This document shows, piece by piece, positions 45,976 through 55,238 of a stretch of DNA of 64,000 nt. The position numbers were made by a program, and so were the translations under genes. The stretch lies in contig JADJHR010000001.1 in NCBI GenBank assembly GCA_016707445.1, positions 310,001 to 374,000 of the forward strand, read 5' to 3'. The notes under the pieces were generated by a model that had not been told where the DNA came from, did no database searches, and saw nothing but the letters and a program-made list of their open reading frames with translations. Every line of letters starts with the position of its first letter. Position 1 is the stretch's first letter. This DNA is from Rubrivivax sp. (GTDB taxonomy: Bacteria; Pseudomonadota; Gammaproteobacteria; Burkholderiales; Burkholderiaceae_C).

Positions 45976-46530
45976 TCAATGTGAGAGTGGTTGGCCGCGA
46001 CCAGCAGACCACCACAACGGCGAACGCGCGGGACCCGCAGCGCCGGCACGGGTCAACTTCAGCAGTGCCAGCGCGCGGCCCAGAAAGATCCCGCTGAAGC
46101 CGCCGTAGAGCAGCGCCAGTGGCAGCAGCAGCTCGGGCGCGGTGCGCCAGCCCGGGTTGAACGCCATGCCCACGTTGGCGGCGTAGCGCAGCGAGAAGAT
46201 GACCAGAATGAGCAGCATCGGCACCCAGCTGCCGGGCAGATGAAGCCGTTGCTCGGCAGGCAGCCATGCTGCGCCGGCCGGTGCCGGGCGGCCGGCCAGC
46301 AGCGCCACGCCCGCGCCCAGTGCCGCCAGCCAGACCAGCGCGGACAGCGGCAGCACCCTGAAGCCGGGCGCCATCGACCACAGGCCCAGCCCGAGCAGCA
46401 CCAGCGGCAGCATCAGCAGGCGCCAGGATGACAAACGGCGCTCACGAGTTTGAGAAAAGCCCAGCGCCATCAGGGCGGCCAGCAGGCCCCATACCCAGAC
46501 GGGGGTGTGCGAAAGGATGAGGACGATCAT
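45976..46530 (-). CDS. Inner-membrane protein, DUF6622-like
   Basis: 184 residues with five to six hydrophobic helices (IVLILSHTPVWVWGLLAALMALGF, LLMLPLVLLGLGLWSM, LSALVWLAALGAGVALLAG, WVPMLLILVIFSLRY, LLPLALLYGGFSGIFLGRALALLKL). The early RERRLSSWRL loop follows the known pattern of this uncharacterised family. It is divergent from the LysR gene at 46799, a common arrangement for a regulator and its target. Confidence 0.78.
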   Translation of the reverse strand: MIVLILSHTPVWVWGLLAALMALGFSQTRERRLSSWRLLMLPLVLLGLGLWSMAPGFRVLPLSALVWLAALGAGVALLAGRPAPAGAAWLPAEQRLHLPGSWVPMLLILVIFSLRYAANVGMAFNPGWRTAPELLLPLALLYGGFSGIFLGRALALLKLTRAGAAGPARSPLWWSAGRGQPLSH

Positions 46531-46798
46531 GGGGGTGCTCCGGCGTCGGGTTGAAGAAGGCGTGCCGCAAATGTGGCGCCCGCCCCGCGCTGCTGCCAGC
46601 GCAACGCGACAGGGCGGCGCGCCGCGGCGCGGAACGCCGCTGACAGGGCGCGAACCGAAGGGACAGGAAGCTTTTCATCAGCCGCTCGTTCCACCGATGC
46701 AAGTTTGGCAAGGCAGCCGACATGGCGGAAGGCGCATGATTTGCACTTGGTTCGTGCATGAGGCGCCATGTCATGACAGCCGCGATGGGAGCGACGCC

Positions 46799-47749
46799 TT
46801 GACCAGACCCGATCTCAACCTGCTGTTCACGCTCGACGTGTTGCTCGCTGAAGGCAACGTCGCGCGCGCTGCACGACGCCTGCGTCTGAGCCCGTCGGCC
46901 ATGAGTCGCGCATTGGCGCGATTGCGCGAGGCGACCGGCGACCCGCTGCTGGTGCGGGCGGGTCGCGGCATGGTGGCCTCGCCCCGGGCGCTCGAACTTC
47001 GCGATTCCATCGCTCAACTGGTTCACGACGCCGAAGCGGCCCTGCGTCCCGCCAACACGCTCGACCTCGGACAACTCGACCGAACCTTCACCCTAAGGGC
47101 CAGCGAGGGTTTCGTGGAGAACTTCGGCGCCGCACTCCTGGCTCGCCTGGCCGCAGAGGCACCCGGCGCACGCTTGCACTTCCTGCACAAGCTCGACAAG
47201 GGCAGCGGGCCGCTGAGGGACGGGACTGTCGATCTGGAAACCGGCGTGGTCGACAAGGCCATCGGCCCGGAAGTGCGCGCGCAGGCCTTGTTTCGAGACC
47301 GCTACCTGGGTGTTGTTCGAGCCGGGCACCCGCTGAGCGACGGCGAGGTCACGCCCCTGCGCTTTGCCGAGGCCGCGCACGTGCACGTCTCGCGCCGAGA
47401 CGACGACAAAGGGCCCATCGACAGCGCCCTGGCAGGCTTGGGGCTGGAACGGCGGATCGCGGTCATCGTTGGCGGTTTCTCGGCGGCACTGGCCTTGGCC
47501 CGCGCCACCGACCTGGTCGCAACCGTTCATGAGCGGCACACCGGCATGCTGTACGCCGGCATGCACAGCTTTACGGTTCCGCTGGCCCTTCCGCAGTTCA
47601 CGGTTTCGCTGCTCTGGCACCCGCGGCTGGACGGTGACATAGCGCACCGCTGGCTTCGCGGATGTGTTCGAGAGGTCTGTCGCGCCACGCCGGGTCTGGA
47701 CGACGCACCAGAGCCGACGGTGGTCTCGCGGGATCAGGCAGTGCGCTGA
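46799..47749 (+). CDS. LysR-family transcriptional regulator
   Basis: 316 residues with a TTG start, chosen because LTRPDLNLLFTLDVLLAEGN is the usual N-terminus and GGGAG lies six bases upstream. Residues 1-60 form the winged HTH (VARAARRLRLSPSAMSRALARLREATGDPLLVR). The rest is the effector domain with VDLETGVVD and FRDRYLGVVRAGHPL. It probably controls the divergent membrane/hydrolase operon. The inducer is unknown. Its 3' end overlaps a minus-strand mini-gene by 16 bp. Confidence 0.92.
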   Translation: MTRPDLNLLFTLDVLLAEGNVARAARRLRLSPSAMSRALARLREATGDPLLVRAGRGMVASPRALELRDSIAQLVHDAEAALRPANTLDLGQLDRTFTLRASEGFVENFGAALLARLAAEAPGARLHFLHKLDKGSGPLRDGTVDLETGVVDKAIGPEVRAQALFRDRYLGVVRAGHPLSDGEVTPLRFAEAAHVHVSRRDDDKGPIDSALAGLGLERRIAVIVGGFSAALALARATDLVATVHERHTGMLYAGMHSFTVPLALPQFTVSLLWHPRLDGDIAHRWLRGCVREVCRATPGLDDAPEPTVVSRDQAVR

Positions 47750-47940
47750 AGATGCGGCGTGAACAGCGCAACGCCCACCACGAGCACCATGGCCGCCAGG
47801 ACTGCGGCAATCGCGACCGTGCGCTGCGGCTCGAGCAGACCGGCATCGGCAACAGCCGTTTGCATTGGGGGCGGCGAGATCTTGCGCTCATCGTTCCGAG
47901 CGGAAATCGAAGGCTCTTGCTGCACATCGGAAGGCGCCAT
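47734..47940 (-). CDS. Possible single-TM mini-protein
   Basis: 68 residues with one TM helix (TVAIAAVLAAMVLVVGVALF) near the C-terminus and a polar N-terminus (SISARNDERKISPPPMQ). Its 3' end overlaps the end of lysR on the opposite strand by 16 bp. No family is recognised, and it could be chance. Confidence 0.4.
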   Translation of the reverse strand: MAPSDVQQEPSISARNDERKISPPPMQTAVADAGLLEPQRTVAIAAVLAAMVLVVGVALFTPHLQRTA

Positions 47941-47987
47941 GAAGGTCGGCGCTTAAGGTCGGTCCAGCACCTGTCTGAAGAGTCGGG

Positions 47988-48533
47988 TCATAGCAAATCC
48001 ACGGTCCACGCGCCGTCTCGCTCGATGTACCGCGTCACCCGGTGTTCTTCCTTGTCCTCCTTCTTCAAGTCTCTATCCGTGAAGCGGAACAACAGTGCGG
48101 GCCCGGTCACGCACCGCGTGTCATGAATGTCGCCCGGCAGATAAACCTGGACCTGCCCAGGTTGCACCAGGGTCGAGTTTCTTTTCACAAGCCGGATGCG
48201 CCCATCCGGTGCCTCGATGCGGGCATAGGTTCCCATCTCGATTTCACCCTGCTGAAGGGCATAGATGACCCAGCCCCGACCGTGGTCGTGGGGCGGTCTG
48301 TACAGCCCTGCATGCTCGGTGTGCGCCAGCAGCACGTAGCCATGGGACGGATCCCGGTGGAGCTCCTGGTTGGCCGGACCTTCCCGGTGCAGGGCCGCCA
48401 GCCACGCCTCCGTCGCCGGCGCCTTGACCAGGTCCTTCAGGTGCCGGCAACAACCCGCGACCACGTCGGTGCTCAAGGGCCCCCAGACCGAATGGATGCC
48501 CTTCATCGATGCGTCCAACGTGTTGCTGTCCAT
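47988..48533 (-). CDS. Cupin-like protein
   Basis: 181 residues. The core has PPHDHGRGWVIYALQQGEIEMG, giving two His and a Glu in cupin order, and a later VYLPGDIHDTRC with the third His. This is the pattern of cysteine-dioxygenase-like and other metal cupins. There is no signal peptide. It stands alone between minus-strand and plus-strand genes; substrate unknown. Confidence 0.75.
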   Translation of the reverse strand: MDSNTLDASMKGIHSVWGPLSTDVVAGCCRHLKDLVKAPATEAWLAALHREGPANQELHRDPSHGYVLLAHTEHAGLYRPPHDHGRGWVIYALQQGEIEMGTYARIEAPDGRIRLVKRNSTLVQPGQVQVYLPGDIHDTRCVTGPALLFRFTDRDLKKEDKEEHRVTRYIERDGAWTVDLL

Positions 48534-49032
48534 GCTTCTTCCTTTCGCTTCGCTCGCACGAAATGGTTCGAGCGCGTGCCGGGAAGATAGTCATTCACCC
48601 GAGGCGGCGGAAGGCGCAGCGTCTGCATTCTGTTCTTGCGTTCGACGCCATGCCATCGCATCACGCGCTTGGGCTGGTCGTGCCTCTGGGTGATGCGCCG
48701 GGTGATTTCAAGATCTCAGAGAAACCTTCTTCGCGGGCTCGCACCGCGGCTGTTCGGCCGGGCGCTTTGAGACTCTTTGCGTCGGCCAGACATCGAGCCG
48801 GGTCTGTGTCCTGAATTGGGAGGGGACGGCGCGCAGGAGGCAACGATGCTCTACGCTGAACCTTCGACGCCTCGCGACGGGCAACAGCAGAGGAGAGCTT
48901 GCTATCGGTTGCGGGAAGCCCGTCCCCACTGACGCCATTCGCCCAAGCCTGGGAGATTCTCCAGCGGCAACCCCGGTACACCTATGGAGCGCTGGCCCTA
49001 TGCTCTTGAAATGAGGGTTGCGAGGATCTCCA
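48534..49032. other. Gap without recognised gene
   Basis: 499 bp between the cupin gene and the serine hydrolase gene. Only short frames with poor codon bias occur. Promoters of both divergent genes should lie here; no clear -35/-10 pair or repeat was found. Confidence 0.5.
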
Positions 49033-50547
49033 ATGTTTGACAACGCGCGGCCGGCCTTGATTGCCGCGGGCGTGGCGGTACAACTGCTCTTGACATCGTG
49101 CGGCGGTGGTGGAGGCAGCGCAGGCACGGCGGAATTACCGGCTCGCGAAGCGCTGATCGCTCGCGCAAAGGCGCTTGAACTGAATACGCCCTACGTGCCG
49201 CCGCCAGGTGATCCGCTCGAGCACGCTACGTCAGGCTATGCAAAGGCGATGTGTTCCGCGGTGTTCATCACGCATCTGGATCCCGATGTTGCCGCCGAGA
49301 GCGTCGGCTACTTCACCGCGCCTTACGACCAGCGCAAGTTGGTCGGAAAACCAGTCGTCGACCGGGCGAAGCAGGAAGTTCGCATCACCATCCCGAACGG
49401 TCCGACGCTGGTCGCGCGCTATCACGGCTCGCAAGGTTGTATCACTTTGCCTGCTGGCGCCACCGACGTGTACTTCAAGCCGGTGGCGGTCACCAGCGCC
49501 TTGCCCGATCCCGCGAACCTGCCGTGGCCGATGGGCGACGTTCTGTCGACCGCACCGGCCACCGGTTACCACCCGGGATTGGTGGCACAGGCCGTGACCG
49601 CCGCGTTCGACGTGCCCCTGGCCTATACCGCGGCGTTCGTGATCACACACAAGGGTCGCATCATTGGCGAACGCTACATGACTGGCGTCACCGCCGCGAC
49701 GCCGCTCGAATCGTGGTCGATGGGAAAGAGCGTTACCGCGACGATGATGGGCGTGCTGATCAGGCAAGGCGTCTACCAACTCGACCAACCGGCGCCGATC
49801 CCCGAGTGGCAGACACAGGGCGACCCGCGGCAGCAGATCAGGATCGCCGATATCCTGCACATGTCGAGCGGCCTGCGCATCAAGGCGCCGGACGACCCGG
49901 ACTTCGATCCCAATGGCACCTATCCCGACCACAAGTATTTCTATACCGGGCGGGTCGATGCCTTCAACTACGCGGCGACTCGGCCGCAGCAATGGCCGCC
50001 CAACACTGTCGGGCGCTATCGCAACACTGACCCGGTGCTCGCGAACTATTTGATTCGTCTGGCCGTCGAGAAGCGTGGCGAACAATACCTGTCGTTTCCA
50101 CAACGGCAAATCTTCGACAAAATCGGCATTCGAACGATGGTCATGGAAACCGATCCCTATGGCAACTTCCTGACGCAGGGCTATGACTTCATGTCGGCGC
50201 GAGACTGGGCCCGACTCGGCAACCTGTACCTTCAAGACGGTGTCTGGAACGGAGAGCGAATCCTCCCAGAAGGATTCGTCAGCTTCGTCAGCACGGTTGC
50301 GCCTGCGTGGGCCGCAGACCGACGCCCGATCTACGGCGGATTCTTCTGGCTGAACGGAACAGGGGCGTTGGCCGTGCCTACTACGGCCTACTACATGCTG
50401 GGTGCTGGCGGCCAACTCGTGCTCATCGTTCCATCGCATGATCTCGTCGTCGTGCGCCTCGGGTTCGACAAGGGCGAGCCTTTCTTCGCCACGACCGTAC
50501 AGCGGGCGCTGCGGCTGCTGCTGCAGGGCGTGGAGGCCTCACGATAG
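49033..50547 (+). CDS. Serine hydrolase lipoprotein, class C beta-lactamase fold
   Basis: 504 residues from ATG 49033. The signal ends in LLLTSCGGGGG, a lipobox followed by a Gly linker. An N-terminal ~150-residue domain precedes the penicillin-binding-like fold. This has the SxxK motif in ESWSMGKSVTA, the Y-x-N in VGRYRNTDP, and a late MLGAGGQ in place of the KTG triad. Members are esterases, peptidases or amidases more often than true beta-lactamases. It is lipid-anchored, probably in the periplasm or on the outer membrane. The gene is monocistronic. Confidence 0.88.
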   Translation: MFDNARPALIAAGVAVQLLLTSCGGGGGSAGTAELPAREALIARAKALELNTPYVPPPGDPLEHATSGYAKAMCSAVFITHLDPDVAAESVGYFTAPYDQRKLVGKPVVDRAKQEVRITIPNGPTLVARYHGSQGCITLPAGATDVYFKPVAVTSALPDPANLPWPMGDVLSTAPATGYHPGLVAQAVTAAFDVPLAYTAAFVITHKGRIIGERYMTGVTAATPLESWSMGKSVTATMMGVLIRQGVYQLDQPAPIPEWQTQGDPRQQIRIADILHMSSGLRIKAPDDPDFDPNGTYPDHKYFYTGRVDAFNYAATRPQQWPPNTVGRYRNTDPVLANYLIRLAVEKRGEQYLSFPQRQIFDKIGIRTMVMETDPYGNFLTQGYDFMSARDWARLGNLYLQDGVWNGERILPEGFVSFVSTVAPAWAADRRPIYGGFFWLNGTGALAVPTTAYYMLGAGGQLVLIVPSHDLVVVRLGFDKGEPFFATTVQRALRLLLQGVEASR

Positions 50548-50801
50548 CGCTGAGAGTCCCGGGTTCGACAGCGTGATTTCGACGTTTTGAGAAGCGATCT
50601 TTCGACGAACCAGATCGACAAACGTCTGGTACCAACGAAGGCGACGTTCGCTTGCCGGGGTCGGCCAGCGAATCCGATGTGGACTGAACGCAAAGCAGCG
50701 TCTCGTTCCAGACCATGGCTCCAAGAATGCGCGGGCACTTCGGTGCGGGCCTTTGGATTTGATCGCCGCGCGCTGCCGCTTGACGATGGGCGCAAAGTCG
50801 A

Positions 50802-51899
50802 TCAGCGCGCAGGCTCGACCGGTGGCGAAGCCTCGGCCAAAAAGCGGTCGATCTCGGCCAGCGCGTCGCGTGCCTCGGTCAACTCGGGGTTGAAGATCTG
50901 CCACACATGCACCATGTGGTTCCAGGTCTGCAGCCGTACCGGCGAGCCGGCGGCACGCGCCTTGTTGACGTAGCGTCGCGCGTCGTCCAGCAGCATCTCC
51001 AGCTCGCTGGCCTGCACCAGCACCGGCGGCAGGCGCGACAAGTCGCCGCGCAGCGGCGACACCACCGGGTCGCTCGGATTGATGCGCGTCTGCAGCCAAC
51101 CGCCCCACAACATCATCCAGCGCGGCACGCGCGCCAGCTTGCCGAACAGCGGGCCGAGCATCGCGTCGCTGTGCACGTTGGCTCGCAGGCTGGGGCTGGC
51201 CAGCGTGGCGTCGGTCAGCGGCGACAGCGCCACCGCGGCGTCGGGCGCGCGCAGCCCGCTGTCGCGGACCCAGGCGATCAAAGACAGCGTCAGGTTGCCG
51301 CCGGCCGAGTCGCCGGCGACGAACATCGCACGCGCCGGCGTCGCGCCGTCGGGCCCGTTGGCCAGCAACCAACGATAGGCGTTGCGGCAGTCGTCGATGC
51401 CGGCACGGCGCGGGTGCTCGGGCATCAGGCGGTAGTCGATGGCCAGCACGGCGCCGCCGGTCATCGCCGAGAAGCGTGTCGTCAGCGTGCGATGGCTGAG
51501 CGGGCTGCCCATCATGAAGGCGCCGCCGTGGATGTACAGCGTGCGCCGCGCCGGGTCGGATCCGGGCGACAACACCCACTCGGCCCGCACTCCGCCGGCG
51601 TCCACCGGCACGAAGCGCGCGTCGAAGGCGCGGCCGGCGAAGATCTTGTCCATGTAGGTGCGCAGTGCCGCCGTGTGCTGGCGCATCGGCGTGTCCTTCA
51701 GCACTTGACGAACACCGCCGAGCGACGCAATCACCGCCCGTGCCTCTTCGCTGGGCTTCTCGCCGCGCGAGAAGCGTTCGCCCACCGGGCCGTCGAAGGC
51801 CGACAGGTCGGCCCCGCGCAGATGCCAGCGCGCCACGGCCCAGCCCATGGCCGTGGCTACTGCAACAACGGCAGCAACGCTCAGCAGGATGTCGGTCAT
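50802..51899 (-). CDS. Alpha/beta hydrolase, hormone-sensitive-lipase type
   Basis: 365 residues. An N-terminal hydrophobic helix (ILLSVAAVVAVATAMGWAVA) anchors it in the membrane. The HSL signature LYIHGGAFMMGS holds the oxyanion HGG. FVAGDSAGGNL carries the nucleophile Ser, and MVHVWQIF the catalytic His. It should hydrolyse short-chain esters. Divergent from the DUF3149 gene. Confidence 0.9.
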   Translation of the reverse strand: MTDILLSVAAVVAVATAMGWAVARWHLRGADLSAFDGPVGERFSRGEKPSEEARAVIASLGGVRQVLKDTPMRQHTAALRTYMDKIFAGRAFDARFVPVDAGGVRAEWVLSPGSDPARRTLYIHGGAFMMGSPLSHRTLTTRFSAMTGGAVLAIDYRLMPEHPRRAGIDDCRNAYRWLLANGPDGATPARAMFVAGDSAGGNLTLSLIAWVRDSGLRAPDAAVALSPLTDATLASPSLRANVHSDAMLGPLFGKLARVPRWMMLWGGWLQTRINPSDPVVSPLRGDLSRLPPVLVQASELEMLLDDARRYVNKARAAGSPVRLQTWNHMVHVWQIFNPELTEARDALAEIDRFLAEASPPVEPAR

Positions 51900-52008
51900 G
51901 CGGATTCCTTCAGCAAACCGCGTTCCGTGGCGGCAGATTGGGGCAGGTCAACGACAGGGCGAAGGTCTGCATGCCCAATCTGGGTGGATCAACTTGCCGG
52001 AGTCAGCC

Positions 52009-52161
52009 ATGCATGCCCTGAAAGATCTGTTCACCAGCGACGTGGGCCTGATGAGCGCGGCCGGCATCGCCTTCATGCTGGGCATGGCGGTGTTCTACAT
52101 TCGCTTTTTCCTCAGGCACATGCGTGAGGACGAGGCGCGGCAGCGCGCGTCGAAGCCCTGA
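52009..52161 (+). CDS. DUF3149 small membrane protein
   Basis: 50 residues from ATG 52009. It starts MHALKDLFTSDVGLMSAAGIAFMLGMAVFYIRFFLRHM, the classic DUF3149 pattern of a short polar start, one TM helix and a basic tail. The family is typical of betaproteobacteria; function unknown. It lies 64 bp before the convergent EncFtn-like gene. Confidence 0.85.
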   Translation: MHALKDLFTSDVGLMSAAGIAFMLGMAVFYIRFFLRHMREDEARQRASKP

Positions 52162-52225
52162 TCCGCAACCGGCATCGGCCCGCGCAAGGGCCGGTCAGCC
52201 GTCGGGCGTGAAATCGCGCTCCGGC

Positions 52226-52513
52226 TCAGTCATGTGTCAGCGGCTTGTCGGTGAAGAGGTAGTCGCGCATCTCTTTTTCGAAGCTGCTGTCGGTGCGGCG
52301 GATCCATTCCATCAACATCGCTGCGTGCTCTTTCTCCTCGTCGCGGTTGTGCGCCAGGATCGAGCGCAGCACCGGGTCCTTGCAGGCGTCGACGCGCTGG
52401 TTGTACCAGTCCACGGCCTCCAGCTCTTCCATCAGCGACACGATGGCGCGATGCATGTCGCGTGTGCTGTCACGCAGCTCGTCGATGGGTTCGTGATAGC
52501 CCTCGTTGGCCAT
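52226..52513 (-). CDS. EncFtn-like ferritin (encapsulin-associated family)
   Basis: 95 residues, one half of the two-helix EncFtn fold. Key parts are HRAIVSLMEELEAVDWYNQRVDA and LAHNRDEEKEHAAMLMEWIRR, giving the Glu and His ferroxidase ligands. In the family two chains make a ferroxidase site that feeds iron to an encapsulin shell. Here the C-terminus ends FTDKPLTHD, with no Gly-Ser-Leu-type cargo peptide, and no encapsulin gene is within the window. The protein may work unencapsulated or with a shell encoded elsewhere. Confidence 0.88.
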   Translation of the reverse strand: MANEGYHEPIDELRDSTRDMHRAIVSLMEELEAVDWYNQRVDACKDPVLRSILAHNRDEEKEHAAMLMEWIRRTDSSFEKEMRDYLFTDKPLTHD

Positions 52514-52794
52514 GATTTCTCCTGGTTGTGTCGTGTTTCGATGGTGCTTGTGCTTGCGCTTCTGCGGAGGGGCCTGGCCCAGCCTGACTGGCAGGTACCT
52601 CGCCGCCAACAGTCTATGCGCGTTGGCCTGTCGACGATGATCCTGCATCAAGGGTGGGCGCGTCGCAGGCGAGGCGTCGACCGACCGTGGCCAAGCGCGA
52701 CACATTCCCCACGATTGCAGTACCAGGCTCGTCAGGCGGCGGGTCAGGTGCTGCTGCCCGGGACCAGGCAGCCGCTGAAGATGCCAGGGCCTGG
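52514..52794. other. Intergenic gap with telA remnant
   Basis: 281 bp. The 3' part contains remnant B of telA. The rest holds the promoter region of the ferritin-like gene and no other gene. Confidence 0.5.
52718..52780 (+). pseudogene. telA 3'-end remnant B
   Basis: 63 bp resemble 28286-28348 at the end of telA. The translation QYQARQAAGQVLLPG differs from QHQAREAAGQVLLPG at two of 15 residues; at base level the first 40 bp differ at seven positions. It follows the part missing from remnant A, in the same orientation. Confidence 0.65.
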
Positions 52795-53733
52795 TCACTT
52801 CTTGACGATCTGGCCGTCCAGCGTGATGGCCTCGCCCGTCCGGACGCCGGTGGCGGAGACGATCGGGAACAGCGTCCCTTCCCGACGGGTGAAGAGCGGA
52901 AAGCATGTCGTGCCATCTCCGTGCTGCCGGTAGGCGACGACGATCTCGTTGCGCGCGCCGCTGGACAGGATGGATTTGTACTTGATGGCCAGTTGCTTGC
53001 GGCGGGCGATCTCGAGGTCATCGGCCTTGGAGGCAACTTTCTTCCCTGGGCTGGAGACCGTCCCCGACAATCCATACCGAAACTTGCCCGGGCCCTGGGT
53101 TCCGCGATCCGCGATGTCGCAGTAGGTTGTTCCCATGTCGTATTCGTAGGCAGACTTCACCCGGGTCAGCTTGCTCGCGATCATCCGCACGTAGTCCTTG
53201 AACTTCTTGCTGCCCGAAGTCTTGGCGATGCCGTTGAGGACGGCAAAGACCTGCAGATCTTCCTCCCTCGGCAAGGGCATGAACACATAGGTTGCCGACG
53301 CGTAGTACTTGATCTGGTTCTGCGCCAGGCCGCGGTCACCGGTCAGCAGGCTGGCGCTCAGCTCGTGCAGGCCCAGCTTGTTCTTCTGCTTGTTCACGAA
53401 GTTCTCTGGCGTGCCTCGGGCCTGCACCCCCTTGACCCCGTAGGCGAACGTCATCTTTCGATCGGTCTGGACGTTGGGCTCGGCGCCCTCTGCCTTGACC
53501 TGGAATTCGAGCACCTTGTCGCCCCGGTTGTCGGCCATGGCGCGCACGGTCATCCGTTTTTCGCCAAGCACCTCTGAAAACGTGTCCTTGGCTTCTTCGT
53601 CCTTGACGTCCTTCCACCAATCGCTCAACGCCTGCTCCGCGGTTTCCCACGATGCGTCGGTCGCAAACGAGACGGCCGAGGACCCGGTCAGCATGTCGTT
53701 CAGCTTGTTCCGGCTGCGTGTCAGATCGCCCAT
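52795..53733 (-). CDS. Hypothetical protein
   Basis: 312 residues, no signal peptide or TM. N-terminal NKLNDMLTGSSAVSFATDASWETAEQALSDWW, then FAYGVKGVQARGTPENF and SAYEYDMGTTYCDIADRGTQGPGKF, and a beta-rich end (AITLDGQIVKK). No family recognised. It has good codon bias, so the gene is real. Neighbours give no clue. Confidence 0.7.
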   Translation of the reverse strand: MGDLTRSRNKLNDMLTGSSAVSFATDASWETAEQALSDWWKDVKDEEAKDTFSEVLGEKRMTVRAMADNRGDKVLEFQVKAEGAEPNVQTDRKMTFAYGVKGVQARGTPENFVNKQKNKLGLHELSASLLTGDRGLAQNQIKYYASATYVFMPLPREEDLQVFAVLNGIAKTSGSKKFKDYVRMIASKLTRVKSAYEYDMGTTYCDIADRGTQGPGKFRYGLSGTVSSPGKKVASKADDLEIARRKQLAIKYKSILSSGARNEIVVAYRQHGDGTTCFPLFTRREGTLFPIVSATGVRTGEAITLDGQIVKK

Positions 53734-53925
53734 GGCTTCTCCGTCGGTCGTTGGTGGCTCAACAGAATAGATCAGGCGCTGTCAACTTGCAGAGCTCATC
53801 GCGCCGGGGCGCGTTGGGGCGTGTCGGCAGGGGCCGCGATCGGCGAGGGATCCGCCCTGGCTGGAAGGGCGGATTCAAACCTCGGATGCGGTTCGTCGAG
53901 ACTGTCGACAGCCCCAGGCCTGGTC

Positions 53926-55038
53926 TCAATCGAACACGATCACCCCACGCGCGTTGCGCCCGCTGGCCAGGTCATCGAAGGCCTGCGGGGCCTCGTCGAT
54001 GGTGTAGCGGCGCGTGATCAGTTCGTCCAGCTTCAGCCGGCCGGCCTTGTACAGACCCAGCAGGCGCGGAAAGTCGTGCCGCGGGCGGGCGCCGCCGTAC
54101 AGGCTGCCGGTGAGCGTCTTCTCTTCGAAGACCAGCGTGTTGGTGCGCACGCTGGCTGTGTCCTCGGGCTTGGCCACGCCCACCATCACCGCGCTGCCGC
54201 CCTTGCGCAGGCAGCCGTAGGCCTGCGCGATCAGGCTGCCGTAGCCCACACATTCGAAGGCGTAGTCGGCACCGCCCACGGTCAGTTTGCGCAGGGCCTT
54301 GACCACATCGGTTTCGCCTTGCGGGTTCAGGGTGTGGGTGGCGCCGAAGGCCGTGGCAATCGTCAGCTTGGCGTCGTTCATGTCGACCGCGACGACCATC
54401 GCAGCACCGCTCATCGCGCAGCCCTGGATGGCATTCAGCCCCACGCCCCCGGCACCGAAGACCACGCAGACCGAGCCCGGCGTCACCTGCGCGGTGTTCA
54501 CCGCTGCGCCCCAGCCGGTCATCACGCCGCAGCTGACCAGGGCGCAGCATTCCATCTTCACGCCCGTGGCGTCGACCTTGACGACGTTGCGGGTGTGCAG
54601 CGTGGCGTACTCGGCCATCACGCCGCAACCGCTGAAGATCTTCAGCGGCTGACCCTGCGCGTCGTGCGTGCGCAGCGTGCCGTCGGGCAGCGTCAGCAGC
54701 GCCTTGCCCGACAGGTCGCACAGCGCCGGGCGGCCGGTGCTGCAGTAGCGGCACTGGCCGCACATGCTGACGAAGGAGCTGAGCACCGTGTCGCCGACGG
54801 CGAACTCGGTCACGCCGGCACCCACTTCGACCACCGTGCCGGCGCCTTCGTGGCCCAGCACCACGGGGGGCGGAAAGGGCAGCGTGCCGTTCACCGCCGA
54901 CAGATCGCTGTGGCACACGCCACAGGCGCCCAGCTTGATCGTCACCTCGTCGGACTTCGGGCCGTCCACGGTGATGGTCTCCACCACGACAGGGGTGTTG
55001 ACGGCGCGCGTGATTGCGGCCCTGGCGGTGTAGCTCAT
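53926..55038 (-). CDS. Zinc-dependent alcohol dehydrogenase
   Basis: 370 residues from ATG 55038, preceded by GGAGA. Catalytic zinc ligands lie in CGVCHSDL and GHEGAG; the structural zinc is held by CGQCRYCSTGRPALC. The Rossmann motif is VFGAGGVGLNAIQG, and a DMND segment follows it. It is a medium-chain class III-like dehydrogenase acting on alcohols or aldehydes with NAD(P). The single gene between a hypothetical gene and a divergent adhesin gives no substrate clue. Confidence 0.93.
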   Translation of the reverse strand: MSYTARAAITRAVNTPVVVETITVDGPKSDEVTIKLGACGVCHSDLSAVNGTLPFPPPVVLGHEGAGTVVEVGAGVTEFAVGDTVLSSFVSMCGQCRYCSTGRPALCDLSGKALLTLPDGTLRTHDAQGQPLKIFSGCGVMAEYATLHTRNVVKVDATGVKMECCALVSCGVMTGWGAAVNTAQVTPGSVCVVFGAGGVGLNAIQGCAMSGAAMVVAVDMNDAKLTIATAFGATHTLNPQGETDVVKALRKLTVGGADYAFECVGYGSLIAQAYGCLRKGGSAVMVGVAKPEDTASVRTNTLVFEEKTLTGSLYGGARPRHDFPRLLGLYKAGRLKLDELITRRYTIDEAPQAFDDLASGRNARGVIVFD

Positions 55039-55238
55039 CGGGTTCTCCTGGACAGATCGGTGAATTGAAGTCAAACGAACCGGCAGTGCTTGCTGGCGGC
55101 GGCGGTCCCCCCTATTCTGTGGCTGGATTCACCGCGCTTGCGGACGCCGGTGATCCCAGAATCGGCCAGCTGCGGTGACGTGGCCGCCAGCCAAGGCCGT
55201 TTCGCCAGCCGCCCATCAACAAGAATCAGGAGAAACCC

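Noticed and set aside
47734..47940. Treating the 68-codon frame as a confident gene
   Set aside because: It overlaps the end of lysR and matches no family; kept only as a low-confidence entry.
48661..48981. 106-codon minus-strand frame
   Set aside because: No start signal, family or coding bias; the region is probably intergenic.
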